Source of the DNA: Amycolatopsis pittospori
GTDB lineage: Bacteria > Actinomycetota > Actinomycetes > Mycobacteriales > Pseudonocardiaceae
Direction: 5' to 3'
DNA length: 64,000 bases
Assembly (NCBI RefSeq): GCF_013870525.1
Contig: NZ_JACBXD010000005.1
Location: 1 to 64,000, forward strand
The position numbers and the translations under genes were made by a program. Below the pieces are notes generated by a model that saw only the letters and a program-made list of their open reading frames with translations, searched no databases and was not told where the DNA came from. Shown here one piece after another: positions 24,036 through 33,154 of the stretch (the first letter of the stretch is position 1; each line of letters starts with the position of its first letter).

Positions 24036-25949
24036 GTGCGGATCCTGTCGGTGGACCTCGGGACGTCCAACACCGTGGCCGTGTTGTCGGCGCACGGGCG
24101 GCCGCCTCGGGTGGTCGAGGTCGACGGTTCGGCCAACATGCCGTCGGCCGTGTTCGCCACCGAGGACGGCACGATCATGGTCGGCCGCGACGCCGAACGC
24201 CGCGCCCGCCTCGACCCGACCCGCTTCGAGCCCAACCCCAAACGCCGCATCGACGAGCAGACGCTGCTGCTCGGCACCGACGTCATCCCGGTCACCGAGG
24301 TGCTGGCCGCGATCCTGCGCCGCGTCCTCGACGAGACCACCCGCCAGCTCGGCGGCGAACTGCCCGACGAGGTCCGGCTCACCCACCCCGCGCAGTGGGG
24401 CCAGACGCGCCGCACCGTGCTGCTGTCCGCCGCCCGCCTCGCCGGGATGGGCGGCAACCTGGTGCTGGTGCCCGAGCCGGTCGCCGCGGCGGCGCATTTC
24501 GCGTCGTTCCCCGGCAAGACCCTCGCGCCCGGCCAGGCGCTCGCCGTGTACGACCTCGGTGCCGGCACCTTCGACGTCGCCATCGTCGGCGCGACCCCGA
24601 ACGGCGGCTTCACCGTCGTCGCCGAAGACGGTCTTCCCGACCTCGGCGGTCTCGACGTCGACCAGGCGCTCCTGGTGCATGTCGGCCGCGAGGTCTCGCA
24701 TAAGGATCCTCAGCGCTGGCAGCGTGTTCTGCGGCCCGAGTCCACTCCGGACCGGCGTACGCGCCGCGCGCTGCAGGAGGATGTGAAGGCGGCGAAGGAG
24801 GCCCTTTCGCGGCACCCGCAAACCGAGGTTCCGATGCCGGAGCCGTTCGAAGACGTCCTCGTCACGCGCGGCGAACTCGAGGCGCTGGTGCGGCCGTCGA
24901 TGCTGCGCAGTGTCGAGCTCATGTCGCGAGTGGTCCGCTCGGCCGGGATGACCCCGGACCGTCTCGCCGGTATCTACCTCGTCGGTGGTTCGAGCCGGCT
25001 CCCGCTGGTCGGCAGCCTGATCGCGGAGAAGCTCGGCGTCGTCCCGGGCAGCCTCGACCAGCCCGAGACCGCGGTCGCGCTCGGCGCGCAGCACGTCGCC
25101 TCCGACGGCATCAGCTCGCGTACGCAGGGTGTCGAAGGGCAGGTCGCGGCCGGTACCGGCGCGCACCAGGTCGGCCCCGGCGCTTCGGGCCCGTACGCGC
25201 CTCCGCCCCAGCAGGTGGCGTCGATCCCCGGCTACCAGGGCGCCGGACCCGGTCAGTCCGGCGGTTTCCCGCAGACCGGCTACCCGAACAGCGGCCCGCA
25301 GCAGGTGCAGCAGCCCGCGCCGACGAACTTTCCGACGTACTCCCTGGCAGGTGGCGAAGCCGGCGACAACGCCAAGGCGGGCAAGAAGAAGCCGCTCGTC
25401 ATCGGCGCGATCGCGGCCGTCGTCGTGCTCATCGCCGCCGGTCTCGTGTACTTCCTGACCTCGTCGTCGACGACCACCTACACGGCCGACGAATGCAAGA
25501 CGCCGAGCGCGGCCGACGACAAGGGCCTCACCGGCTGCCTCCGCCAGCTCGCCGGGAAGATCGCCGACACCGGCGACTGCAAACCCGGGATGGGCAACGG
25601 GCCCGCCAAACCCGCGGAGAGCCTCGGCGTGACCTCGACCTGCTCCGCGCCCGGCCGTGCCGGGACCCAGGTGACCTACCTGCAGAGCGACTCCCCGGAG
25701 AAGCTCAAGTCCTACACCGACGGCCTGCTCACCTCCGCCGGCGGCGACCGCACCGAGGCCAAGTGGGTCGGCAACGCGCTCGAAGGCCAGTACTCCTCGG
25801 CCGCCGGGCAGAACGCGGCGGTGCTGGTGTTCACCGTGACCGACCGGCCGCTGGTCGGCTTCATCTACCAGGTCCCGGCCGAAGGACAGACCCCGACACC
25901 GGGCGAGCTGGCCGATTACTTCGAGAAGAGCGTCCAGCCGGGCGAGTGA
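24036..25949 (+). CDS. Membrane-anchored Hsp70-like protein
   Basis: This 637-residue protein begins with a DnaK-like ATPase: RILSVDLGTSNTVAVL (phosphate 1), VYDLGAGTFDVAIVG (phosphate 2) and GIYLVGGSSRLPLVG (adenosine). The substrate-binding domain of DnaK is missing; instead a Pro/Gln/Gly-rich linker (about 375-445) leads to one membrane segment (452-474, PLVIGAIAAVVVLIAAGLVY) and a ~160-residue outer domain with four cysteines. It would place the ATPase in the cytoplasm and the C-terminus outside. GTG 24036 has AAGGGGAAG upstream. No grpE/dnaJ lies nearby. The role is unknown, perhaps signalling or envelope stress. Confidence 0.82.
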   Translation: MRILSVDLGTSNTVAVLSAHGRPPRVVEVDGSANMPSAVFATEDGTIMVGRDAERRARLDPTRFEPNPKRRIDEQTLLLGTDVIPVTEVLAAILRRVLDETTRQLGGELPDEVRLTHPAQWGQTRRTVLLSAARLAGMGGNLVLVPEPVAAAAHFASFPGKTLAPGQALAVYDLGAGTFDVAIVGATPNGGFTVVAEDGLPDLGGLDVDQALLVHVGREVSHKDPQRWQRVLRPESTPDRRTRRALQEDVKAAKEALSRHPQTEVPMPEPFEDVLVTRGELEALVRPSMLRSVELMSRVVRSAGMTPDRLAGIYLVGGSSRLPLVGSLIAEKLGVVPGSLDQPETAVALGAQHVASDGISSRTQGVEGQVAAGTGAHQVGPGASGPYAPPPQQVASIPGYQGAGPGQSGGFPQTGYPNSGPQQVQQPAPTNFPTYSLAGGEAGDNAKAGKKKPLVIGAIAAVVVLIAAGLVYFLTSSSTTTYTADECKTPSAADDKGLTGCLRQLAGKIADTGDCKPGMGNGPAKPAESLGVTSTCSAPGRAGTQVTYLQSDSPEKLKSYTDGLLTSAGGDRTEAKWVGNALEGQYSSAAGQNAAVLVFTVTDRPLVGFIYQVPAEGQTPTPGELADYFEKSVQPGE

Positions 25950-25994
25950 GTCCCGGGGTCGTGAGAGGCGCTCCGGCTGATCGCGGGTCCGGTC

Positions 25995-26043
25995 CGTGAA
26001 GGCCTCCTTCCCTACTCTGACGGTAGTGAAGGAGGCCTTCACG
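25995..26043. repeat. Palindrome, CGTGAAGGCCTCCTTC family
   Basis: The 16-bp perfect outer arms (25995-26010 and 26028-26043) enclose an inner CTAC/GTAG pair. It lies 46 nt after the Hsp70-like stop and resembles the hairpins at 12940 and 54591. Confidence 0.82.
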
Positions 26044-26078
26044 CGTTTCGGCCCGGAGCCCGGTCTAGACTTCTCCCG

Positions 26079-26273
26079 ATGCGTATCACGGTCTTCCGAC
26101 GGCTGATGGCCGACGAATTCGGTCCCGGACGTGCGGAAACCCTTTCCAGGGATCACGTCTTCGGCGAGCTCGGGGGCCGGACCGTCGAACAGGCACTGGA
26201 CTCGGGAACCTCGGCCAAGGACGTCTGGCGGGCCGTCTGCGACGCCTTCGAGATCCCGCCGGAACGGCGCTGA
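26079..26273 (+). CDS. DUF3046 protein
   Basis: This 64-residue protein, starting MRITVFRRLMADEFGP, matches DUF3046, which is found upstream of recA in many actinobacteria (Rv2738c in M. tuberculosis). It is predicted to be a small helical soluble protein. TAGACT lies 7 nt before the ATG, so the transcript is probably leaderless and separate from recA, whose own promoter and SOS box follow. No function is known for the family. Confidence 0.82.
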   Translation: MRITVFRRLMADEFGPGRAETLSRDHVFGELGGRTVEQALDSGTSAKDVWRAVCDAFEIPPERR

Positions 26274-26323
26274 CCTCGGCGAAAGGGCAAGAATCCTAGC
26301 GCAACGGCGTGTCGGCCACGGCC

Positions 26324-26339
26324 TCGAACACACGTTCGT
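26324..26339. promoter_or_regulatory. LexA (SOS) box upstream of recA
   Basis: TCGAACACACGTTCGT matches TCGAAC-N4-GTTCGA with one mismatch at the last base and keeps the GAAC-N4-GTTC core. It lies 141 nt before the recA ATG. Confidence 0.8.
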
Positions 26340-26479
26340 CTATGGTGTTGTCCACAACGGGGTCAGCGATCCACAGCTTGGGCGCGAGGCCTGGAATTGT
26401 CGGTGGTCGCCCGTAGCGTCGGACCCGACAGCTCAGAACTGAAACAAGCCCTACCGGCTCAACCAACGAGGTGGACTCC

Positions 26480-27520
26480 ATGGCACCAGCAGCACCCGAC
26501 AAGGACAAGGCGCTCGAACTGGCGTTGGCCCAGATCGACAAGCAGTACGGCAAGGGCTCGGTCATGCGCCTCGGCGAAGAGGGCCGTGCCCCGATCGCCG
26601 TCATCCCCACCGGCGCCATCGCGCTCGACGTCGCGCTCGGGATCGGTGGCCTGCCCCGCGGCCGGGTCATCGAGATCTACGGTCCGGAGTCCTCCGGTAA
26701 GACCACCGTCGCGCTGCACGCGGTCGCCAACGCGCAGAAGAACGGCGGCATCGCCGCGTTCATCGACGCGGAGCACGCGCTGGACCCGGAGTACGCCAAG
26801 AAGCTCGGCGTCGACACCGACGCGCTGCTGGTCTCCCAGCCGGACACCGGTGAGCAGGCGCTCGAGATCGCGGACATGCTGATCCGCTCCGGCGCGCTCG
26901 ACATCCTGGTCATCGACTCGGTCGCCGCGCTCGTGCCGCGCGCCGAGATCGAGGGCGAAATGGGCGACAGCCACGTCGGTCTCCAGGCCCGGCTGATGAG
27001 CCAGGCGCTGCGGAAGATGACCGGTGCGATGAGCAATTCCGGCACCACCGCGATCTTCATCAACCAGCTGCGCGAGAAGATCGGCGTCATGTTCGGCTCC
27101 CCGGAGACCACGACCGGTGGTAAGGCGCTGAAGTTCTACGCGTCGGTCCGTCTGGACGTCCGCCGGATCGAGACGCTGAAGGACGGCGGCGAGCCCGTCG
27201 GTAACCGCACCCGCGTCAAGGTCGTGAAGAACAAGGTCGCGCCGCCCTTCAAGCAGGCCGAGTTCGACATCCTCTACGGCAAGGGCGTCTCCCGCGAGGG
27301 TTCGTTGATCGACATGGGTGTCGACCAGGGCATCCTGCGCAAGTCCGGCGCCTGGTACACCTACGAGGGCGACCAGCTGGGTCAGGGCAAGGAGAACGCC
27401 CGCAAGTTCCTGCTGGACAACCCGGACATCGCCAACGAGATCGAGAAGCGCATCAAGGAGAAGCTCGGTATCGGCGCCGTCGTCGACGCCGAAGCCGCCC
27501 CGGCGCCCGTCGACTTCTAA
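26480..27520 (+). CDS. recA: RecA recombinase
   Basis: This 346-residue RecA is complete and without an intein (the M. tuberculosis homologue has one). Walker [10 protein letters not shown] is near residue 69, Walker B DILVIDSV near 143, and [20 protein letters not shown] is the conserved L2 region. It forms the ssDNA filament that drives strand exchange and LexA self-cleavage. The ATG at 26480 is favoured (GAGG 8 nt upstream) over a GTG nine bases earlier. A LexA box lies upstream, recX starts 11 nt after the stop, and a terminator follows recX. Confidence 0.98.
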   Translation: MAPAAPDKDKALELALAQIDKQYGKGSVMRLGEEGRAPIAVIPTGAIALDVALGIGGLPRGRVIEIYGPESSGKTTVALHAVANAQKNGGIAAFIDAEHALDPEYAKKLGVDTDALLVSQPDTGEQALEIADMLIRSGALDILVIDSVAALVPRAEIEGEMGDSHVGLQARLMSQALRKMTGAMSNSGTTAIFINQLREKIGVMFGSPETTTGGKALKFYASVRLDVRRIETLKDGGEPVGNRTRVKVVKNKVAPPFKQAEFDILYGKGVSREGSLIDMGVDQGILRKSGAWYTYEGDQLGQGKENARKFLLDNPDIANEIEKRIKEKLGIGAVVDAEAAPAPVDF

Positions 27521-27531
27521 GGAGGCCGGGT

Positions 27532-28074
27532 TTGCGAGCGCCCAAGGTGGATCCGGCGGAGCTGCCGCCGGACGAGCGGAGGAAGAAGGCCAAGGAGATC
27601 TGCTTCGATCTCCTGGCCGCGCGCCCGCGCTCCGCGGAGGAACTCCGCCAGGCCCTGAAACGCAAGGGCTTCGACGAGGAGACGACGGAGACCCTGCTCG
27701 GTAAGCTGGACCAGGCAGGGCTCGTCAACGACGCCGAGTTCGCCGAGATGTGGGTTCGTTCCCGTCATGCCACCATGGGTCTGTCACGGAACGCCCTCGT
27801 GGCCGAACTCAAACGCAAAGGAATAGATGGGGATATCGCCGTCCAGGCCGCCGACGAGGTGGACCGAGAGGCAGAGGAGCAGCGCGCCCGTGAGCTGGTA
27901 CGGAAGCGCATGCGCTCCCTGGGCAACGTCGACGAGCAGACGGCGATCCGCCGCCTGCTGGGCGTCCTCGCCCGCAAGGGCTATCCCCAGGGGCTGGCCT
28001 ACACCGTGATCCGCGACGAACTTCGCGAGTTCGGCGCCGAATCGGTGCTCCCGGACGACGCCGGTCTCGACTGA
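27532..28074 (+). CDS. recX: RecX regulatory protein
   Basis: This 180-residue RecX homologue limits RecA filament growth. The three-helix repeats are visible, with ELRQALKRKGFDEETTETLL, LVNDAEFAEMWVRSR and LKRKGIDGDIAVQAA as landmarks. The start codon is TTG at 27532 with GGAGG 6 nt upstream; this ribosome site directly follows the recA stop, so the pair is co-transcribed with recX at lower translation efficiency. Length is normal. Confidence 0.93.
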   Translation: MRAPKVDPAELPPDERRKKAKEICFDLLAARPRSAEELRQALKRKGFDEETTETLLGKLDQAGLVNDAEFAEMWVRSRHATMGLSRNALVAELKRKGIDGDIAVQAADEVDREAEEQRARELVRKRMRSLGNVDEQTAIRRLLGVLARKGYPQGLAYTVIRDELREFGAESVLPDDAGLD

Positions 28075-28127
28075 GCCGTCCTCCACCGAGCCGTTCTTCA
28101 CCCTGGCTTCCTTGATCTGAGCTGCTC

Positions 28128-28166
28128 ACCGGCCGAGCGGGCCACCTGCCCGCCGGTCGGTGTTTT
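28128..28166 (+). terminator. Intrinsic terminator after recA-recX
   Basis: A GC-rich stem (ACCGGCCG ... CGGTCGGT outside, CGGGC/GCCCG inside, loop CACCT) is followed directly by GTTTTG. It lies 54 nt after the recX stop. Confidence 0.72.
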
Positions 28167-28256
28167 GCTGTCCGCGAAAGCCTCCTGACCAGCGCCGATG
28201 TGACCGATCAGGAATCAAGAAGCACCAGGAGCCCGCCGGGAAATAGCGTTACCGGC

Positions 28257-28883
28257 ATGAACTTCATCGACGCCATCACCCTCGAAGTCACCGACACCGC
28301 GGCCGCCGAAACCTTCTACACCAACGCCTTCGGCCTCGACTCCCAGCTGAACCTGCGGGCCTCTCAGGAGCCGAGCACCGGCTTCCGCGGCTACACCCTT
28401 TCCCTCACGGTGTCGCAGCCCGCCAACGTCGACGCCCTGATCGAAGCCGCGCTCGCCGCCGGTGCCACAGTGATCAAGCCCGTCGCGAAATCCATGTGGG
28501 GCTACGGCGGTGTCGTCCAGGCCCCGGACGGCGCGCTCTGGAAGATCGCCACCTCGGCGAAGAAGAACACCGGCCCGGCCACCCGCGAGTTCGACGACAT
28601 CGTGCTCCTGCTGGGCGTCGCCGACGTGGCCGCGAGCAAGAAGTTCTACGTCGAGCACGGCCTCACCGTGGGCAAGAGCTTCGGCCGCATGTACGTCGAG
28701 TTCGAATCCGGGACGAGCCCCGTCAAGCTGGCGCTGTACCGGCGCAAGGCCCTGGCCAAGGACGCCGGCGTCGCCCCCGAGGGCACCGGATCGCACCGGA
28801 TCGCGGTCAGCGGCCCCGCCGCGCCGTTCACCGACCCGGACGGCTTCGCCTGGGAGACCTCGGCTCTCGCCGCCCAGTCCTGA
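28257..28883 (+). CDS. VOC (glyoxalase-like) family protein
   Basis: This 208-residue protein contains two VOC half-domains: FIDAITLEVTDTAAAETFYT at the start, and DIVLLLGVADVAASKKFYVE in the second half. The DPDGFAWE ending is typical of the fold. TAGCGT lies 7 nt before the ATG at 28257, so the start is set by the leaderless pattern. It heads a short group with the following DUF1801-like gene (51 nt gap). No substrate can be inferred; resistance or ring-cleavage functions are common. Confidence 0.75.
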   Translation: MNFIDAITLEVTDTAAAETFYTNAFGLDSQLNLRASQEPSTGFRGYTLSLTVSQPANVDALIEAALAAGATVIKPVAKSMWGYGGVVQAPDGALWKIATSAKKNTGPATREFDDIVLLLGVADVAASKKFYVEHGLTVGKSFGRMYVEFESGTSPVKLALYRRKALAKDAGVAPEGTGSHRIAVSGPAAPFTDPDGFAWETSALAAQS

Positions 28884-28933
28884 TGTGCCGCTACCGGATG
28901 CCCCCGCCCGCCGCCTACCAAGGAGAAAACGCC

Positions 28934-29377
28934 ATGAGCACCACCACTTACGAAGGATTCTCGGCCGAAGAGAAGGCCGCGATGAAGGAACACGCCCAGG
29001 ACATGAAGAAGGCGGCTCGGCGCGGGGCGAGCGCAGACAAGGCGGCGGCCGCCGAACAGGACGTGGTCACGAAGATCGCCGAGATGTCCGACGCCGACCG
29101 CGTGCTGGCCGAGCGTGTCCACGCCATCGTGAAGACCAACGCCCCGATGCTCGCGCCGAAGCTCTGGTACGGCCAGCCCGCTTACGCGCTCGATGGCAAG
29201 ATCGTCTGCTTCTTCCAGGCAGCGGCCAAATTCAAGACGAGATACGCCACGCTCGGCTTCAACGAGGAGGCCAAGTTGGACGACGGTGCGATGTCGGCGA
29301 CCGCTTTCGCCCTGGTCGAGATGACCACCGCGGTGGAGACGCGCATCGCCGCTTTGGTGAAGCAGGCCGTGAGCTGA
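28934..29377 (+). CDS. DUF1801/YdhG-like protein
   Basis: This 147-residue protein has an N-terminal Lys/Ala/Glu-rich helix and a C-terminal YdhG-type fold with PKLWYGQPAYALDGKIVCFF, KTRYATLGF and MSATAFAL. Family members are small proteins of uncertain role (some called iron chaperones). ATG 28934 has AGGAGA 7 nt upstream. It probably shares a transcript with the preceding VOC gene and ends before a very strong palindrome. Confidence 0.72.
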   Translation: MSTTTYEGFSAEEKAAMKEHAQDMKKAARRGASADKAAAAEQDVVTKIAEMSDADRVLAERVHAIVKTNAPMLAPKLWYGQPAYALDGKIVCFFQAAAKFKTRYATLGFNEEAKLDDGAMSATAFALVEMTTAVETRIAALVKQAVS

Positions 29378-29421
29378 CCTGTGAGCGGCCGCCGTTGGCC
29401 TTCGGCTCAGCGGTACGTCAA

Positions 29422-29492
29422 AAGGCAGGTGTTGCGAAAGCCACTTTCGCAACATTCAACGTTGCGAAAGTGGCTTTCGCAACACCTGCCTT
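29422..29492. repeat. Double-nested perfect palindrome with 32-nt arms
   Basis: The arms 29422-29453 and 29461-29492 are perfectly complementary with a 7-nt centre. Each arm itself contains the inverted repeat GTTGCGAAAG-CCA-CTTTCGCAAC (or its mirror), so the RNA can form one long hairpin or two tandem ones. It starts 45 nt after the DUF1801-like stop. Confidence 0.9.
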
Positions 29493-29612
29493 CGCGACAT
29501 CAAGGCGGCCGTGGTGGGGGCGCGTGAGTGGTAGTGCGCTTTACCGCGCAAGTGGCCACTCCTAGCGCGGCAAGGAATCCCTAGGCTCGGGTGATCACTG
29601 GAGGGACACACC

Positions 29613-30050
29613 ATGATCACCATCGCCCCACTCGAACCAGAAGACCGCGAAGCCTGGGAAAACCTGTTCCGCGCCTACATCGCCTTCTACGAACGGGTTT
29701 CGCCCCAAGAGGTCTACGACCGTGCCTGGCGTGAATTCCGGGAGGGGGAGCGGATGCACGCGCTCGGCGCCCGGGTGGACGGCGAGCTGGTCGGGATCGT
29801 GCACTTTCTCTTACACCCCAGCACTTCCGCGCTCACCGACGTCTGTTATCTGCAGGATCTGTTCACCGCACCGGAAGCCCGGGGCAAAGGCGTCGCGCGA
29901 GCGCTGATCGAAGCGGTCGCCGACTGGGCACGGGCCCGTGGCTGTGAACGGGTTTACTGGCACACCAAGGAATCCAACGCGACCGCGCGCCGCCTGTACG
30001 ACCAGGTCGCGGTCAACCGGGGGTTCATCCAGTACCAGTTACCGCTCTGA
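29613..30050 (+). CDS. GNAT family N-acetyltransferase
   Basis: This 145-residue protein shows the acetyl-CoA loop [20 protein letters not shown] (about residues 88-107) and the family phrase [17 protein letters not shown] 29613 has GGAGGG upstream. Codon 67 (29811-29813) is a TTA leucine, which in related filamentous actinomycetes limits translation to late growth. It is convergent with eda across a short inverted repeat. Substrate unknown. Confidence 0.82.
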   Translation: MITIAPLEPEDREAWENLFRAYIAFYERVSPQEVYDRAWREFREGERMHALGARVDGELVGIVHFLLHPSTSALTDVCYLQDLFTAPEARGKGVARALIEAVADWARARGCERVYWHTKESNATARRLYDQVAVNRGFIQYQLPL

Positions 30051-30053
30051 AAG

Positions 30054-30088
30054 CGTGAAGGCCACCCCGGCGCGGGATGGCCTTCACG
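30054..30088. terminator. Bidirectional hairpin between GNAT and eda
   Basis: CGTGAAGGCCA (30054-30064) pairs with TGGCCTTCACG (30078-30088). It starts 4 nt after the GNAT stop and 9 nt before the eda stop. Its outer word resembles the GTGAAGG palindrome family. Confidence 0.7.
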
Positions 30089-30096
30089 GTACGACT

Positions 30097-30717
30097 TCAG
30101 AGTTTCGAGGCCTCGGCTGCCAGCGCCTCGATCTTCCCGAAGTCCTTGGCCGCCAACGCGTCCTTCGGCGTCAGCCACGAACCGCCGATGCAGCCCACAG
30201 TGGACAGTGCGAGGTAGTCCGGCGCGGTCTTCACGGTGATGCCGCCGGTCGGGCAGAACCGCAGCCCGGGCAGTGGCCCGCCGATCGACTTCAGGTAGGC
30301 CACGCCGCCGCTGGCCTCGGCGGGGAAGAACTTCAGCGCGGTCAGTCCGCGTTCGGCCAGCCGCATCGCCTCGGACACCGTGCTCGCGCCCGGCAGGAAC
30401 GGGAGCCCGGTGTCGAACGCCGCGTCGAGGACCGAGTCGGTGCAGCCCGGGGTCACCAGGAACTTCGCCCCGGCGTCGGCGGCCTGCTTGGCGTGCTCCG
30501 GTGCGGTGACCGTCCCGGCGCCGATGACGATCTCCGGGACCTCCGCGGCGATCCGCTCGATCGAGGCGAGTGCCGCCGGGGTGCGCAGGGTCAGCTCGAT
30601 CACGCCGATCCCGCCCGCGAGCAGCGCCCGCGCGGTGGGGACCGCGTCGGCGACGTCGTCGAGCACGACGACGGGCATCACGGGGGACAGGCCGAGCAGG
30701 TCGGCGCCGGTGGTCAC
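30097..30717 (-). CDS. eda: 2-keto-3-deoxy-6-phosphogluconate aldolase
   Basis: This 206-residue class I aldolase cleaves KDPG to pyruvate and glyceraldehyde-3-phosphate. Family marks are [31 protein letters not shown] with the catalytic Glu, the Schiff-base lysine segment AKFLVTPGC and [14 protein letters not shown] 30717 overlaps the edd stop (GTGA, 30714-30717), so the two Entner-Doudoroff enzymes are translationally coupled in pathway order. Length is typical. Confidence 0.93.
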   Translation of the reverse strand: MTTGADLLGLSPVMPVVVLDDVADAVPTARALLAGGIGVIELTLRTPAALASIERIAAEVPEIVIGAGTVTAPEHAKQAADAGAKFLVTPGCTDSVLDAAFDTGLPFLPGASTVSEAMRLAERGLTALKFFPAEASGGVAYLKSIGGPLPGLRFCPTGGITVKTAPDYLALSTVGCIGGSWLTPKDALAAKDFGKIEALAAEASKL

Positions 30718-32603
30718 TGGGTTACCTCCACAGGGGTCAACGTGTGCGCCGGAGCGCCGAAGTGTTCCGGCGTGAGCGGTCCGAACACGCTCGCGCCCTG
30801 ATCGGCGGGGCCGACCGCGCGGCGCAGCGCCGCGAACAGCTCCCGGCCGGTGCCGGTCCAGGATGCCTCCGAAGGCGGGGAGTCCACCAGTTCACGGCGG
30901 GCGAGTTCTTCGTCACCCACGAAGACGTCCAGGGTCCCGGCCCTCGCGTCGAGGCGGACGACGTCGCCGTCGGCGATACGCGCTATCGGGCCGCCCACAG
31001 CGGCTTCCGGGGTCACCTGGATCGCCGCGGGGATCTTGCCCGAGGCGCCGGACATCCGGCCGTCCGTGAGCAGCGCCACCTGGTGCCCGCGGTCCATCAG
31101 CACCCCGAGCGCCGGGGTGAGGCCGTGCAGTTCCGGCATCCCGTTGGCCTGCGGACCCTGCTGGCGGAGGACCACGACGACGTCGCGGTCCAGTTCGCCT
31201 GCCTCGAAGGCGTCCTTGAACGACTTCTGGTCGGTGAACACCCGCGCGGGGGCCTGGACGATCCGGTGTTCGGGCGCCACCGCGGACACCTTGATCACCG
31301 CGCGGCCGAGGTTGCCCGCGACCATCCGCAGTCCGCCGTCGGCGGCGAACGGCCGCCACGCCGGGCGCAGGACGTCCTCGTCGAGGCTGTGCGTCGGGAC
31401 GTCGCGCCAGACGAGCTCGCCCTCGGACAGGATCGGCTCCTGCCGGTACCGCTGCAGTCCCGGCCCGGCGACGGTCCGGACGTCTTCGTGCAGCAGGCCC
31501 GCGTCGAGCAGCGTGCCGACCAGGAACTGGATGCCCCCGGCGGCGTGGAAGTGGTTGATGTCCGCGCTTCCGTTCGGGTACACACGCGCCAGCAGCGGGA
31601 TCACCGACGACAGGTCGGAGAAGTCGTCCCAGGTCAGCTGGATGCCCGCGGCCGCCGCGATCGCGACGAGGTGCATCGTGTGGTTGGTCGAGCCGCCCGT
31701 GGCGAGCAGCGCGATGACGCCGTTGACGACCGCCTTCTCGTCGATCACCCGCGACACCGGCGTGTACTCCTCGCCCCGCGAAAGCGTCACCACGCGACGT
31801 CCGGCCTCTTCGGTGAGTGCCTTCCGCAGCGGTGAGTTCGGCTGCACGAAGCTGGCGCCCGGCAGGTGCAGGCCCATCACCTCGACGACCATCTGGTTCG
31901 AGTTGGCCGTGCCGTAGAAGGTGCATGTACCCGCCGAGTGGTACGAAGCCGCTTCGGCGTCCAGGAGGTCCTCGCGGGACGCCTTGCCTTCGGCGTACAG
32001 CTGGCGTACGCGCGCCTTCTCCTTGTTCGGCAGACCCGAGTTCATCGGCCCGGCGGGGACGAGGATCGCCGGGAGATGCCCGAAGGACAGCGCGCCGATC
32101 AGCAGGCCGGGCACGATCTTGTCGCAGACGCCGAGCAACAGGGCCGCGTCGAACATGTCGTGCGACAGCGCGATCGCGGTCGACATCGCGATGACCTCGC
32201 GGCTGAACAGCGAGAGCTCCATGCCCGGACGGCCCTGGGTGACGCCGTCGCACATCGCGGGCACCCCGCCGGCGAACTGGGCCACCCCGCCCGCCTGGCG
32301 CACGGACCCCTTCAGCATCGCGGGGTACTCCTGCATCGGCTGGTGCGCCGAAAGCATGTCGTTGTAGGACGAGACGATCGCGACGCCCGGCGCCCGCGCG
32401 GCGCGCAGTGCCGCTTTGTCGACACCGTCCATCGCGGCGAATCCGTGGGCGAGGTTGCTGCAGTCGAGTCCTCGCCGGACCGGTCCTTCTTCGTGGGCGG
32501 CGGCCACGCGCTCGAGGTACGCGGTGCGGGTCTCGGCGCTGCGGGCGGCGATGCGTTCGGTGACTTCGGCGATGATGGGGTGGACGTTCGGGGCGGTGCT
32601 CAT
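30714..32603 (-). CDS. edd: 6-phosphogluconate dehydratase
   Basis: This 629-residue member of the IlvD/Edd family carries [12 protein letters not shown], the Fe-S region [18 protein letters not shown] and [11 protein letters not shown]. These features, the length and the eda partner distinguish Edd from IlvD (dihydroxyacid dehydratase, about 560-620 residues). It makes KDPG from 6-phosphogluconate. ATG 32603 is chosen. A CRP/GlxR-type palindrome in the divergent region towards sdh may link this glycolytic route and the TCA cycle to carbon status. Confidence 0.92.
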   Translation of the reverse strand: MSTAPNVHPIIAEVTERIAARSAETRTAYLERVAAAHEEGPVRRGLDCSNLAHGFAAMDGVDKAALRAARAPGVAIVSSYNDMLSAHQPMQEYPAMLKGSVRQAGGVAQFAGGVPAMCDGVTQGRPGMELSLFSREVIAMSTAIALSHDMFDAALLLGVCDKIVPGLLIGALSFGHLPAILVPAGPMNSGLPNKEKARVRQLYAEGKASREDLLDAEAASYHSAGTCTFYGTANSNQMVVEVMGLHLPGASFVQPNSPLRKALTEEAGRRVVTLSRGEEYTPVSRVIDEKAVVNGVIALLATGGSTNHTMHLVAIAAAAGIQLTWDDFSDLSSVIPLLARVYPNGSADINHFHAAGGIQFLVGTLLDAGLLHEDVRTVAGPGLQRYRQEPILSEGELVWRDVPTHSLDEDVLRPAWRPFAADGGLRMVAGNLGRAVIKVSAVAPEHRIVQAPARVFTDQKSFKDAFEAGELDRDVVVVLRQQGPQANGMPELHGLTPALGVLMDRGHQVALLTDGRMSGASGKIPAAIQVTPEAAVGGPIARIADGDVVRLDARAGTLDVFVGDEELARRELVDSPPSEASWTGTGRELFAALRRAVGPADQGASVFGPLTPEHFGAPAHTLTPVEVTQ

Positions 32604-32730
32604 TGTCCGGCTCCGGATCACTGGTCGTGGTGGTCCGCGGGACGGCAACGCTGACGTCGCTGGGTCGTGACAGTGGCCACAGTACCTCGGGGGAAAGCGC
32701 GAATCAAAATCGATACAGAAGATCGACTCG

Positions 32731-32746
32731 CGTGACCTCCGTCACG
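32731..32746. promoter_or_regulatory. CRP/GlxR-type site between edd and the sdh operon
   Basis: CGTGACCTCCGTCACG has the GTGA-N6-TCAC core used by actinobacterial CRP-family regulators (consensus TGTGA-N6-TCACA). It is followed by TAGGTT at 32751-32756. The site lies 121 nt before the first sdh-operon start and about 128 nt before edd. Confidence 0.55.
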
Positions 32747-32866
32747 CCCCTAGGTTCTACTGTGCTACTTGTCACATTGCACAACGCGCGGCAGAGTCGA
32801 GACGGCGAGGATCGCTTGTCCTCTCAGGCTCAAGCGGCCAACCGAACCGACCATCGGGAGGTACCG

Positions 32867-33154
32867 ATGTCCACCACAGAGATCGCCGAGCTTCGGCGAG
32901 CCATCGGTCAGCTGAGGCAGTGCGTCGGCGCGCTGCGGTCCCGATACGGCGACGCCTCGGCGGTACGACGCCTGGCGAACGACGTCGAGCGGCTCGACAT
33001 CGACGCGACGGACCTCGACACGACGCCGAACGCGGTGCCCGCGCAGGCGAAGGCGGCCGATCGCGTCCAGGTGCCCGACACGCCCTACGACCCGGCGCTC
33101 TGGCACGGCGCCGATGACGAAGGCGTCGGCGGCTACAAGCGCGACCAGCGGTGA
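32867..33154 (+). CDS. Small Sdh1-operon protein (Rv0250c-like)
   Basis: This 95-residue soluble protein has an N-terminal coiled region (ELRRAIGQLRQCVGALRSRYG) and a polar C-terminus ending YDPALWHGADDEGVGGYKRDQR-like. ATG 32867 has GGGAGG about 6 nt upstream. Its stop overlaps the start of the membrane anchor gene (GTGA, 33151-33154). A protein of this size leads the same operon in mycobacteria (Rv0250c before Rv0249c-Rv0247c). No function is known; assembly or regulation of succinate dehydrogenase is a guess from position. Confidence 0.72.
   Translation: MSTTEIAELRRAIGQLRQCVGALRSRYGDASAVRRLANDVERLDIDATDLDTTPNAVPAQAKAADRVQVPDTPYDPALWHGADDEGVGGYKRDQR

Noticed and set aside
26480..27520. Intein in recA
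   Set aside because: Checked because mycobacterial recA can carry one; the 346-residue frame is continuous through the P-loop and L2 regions.
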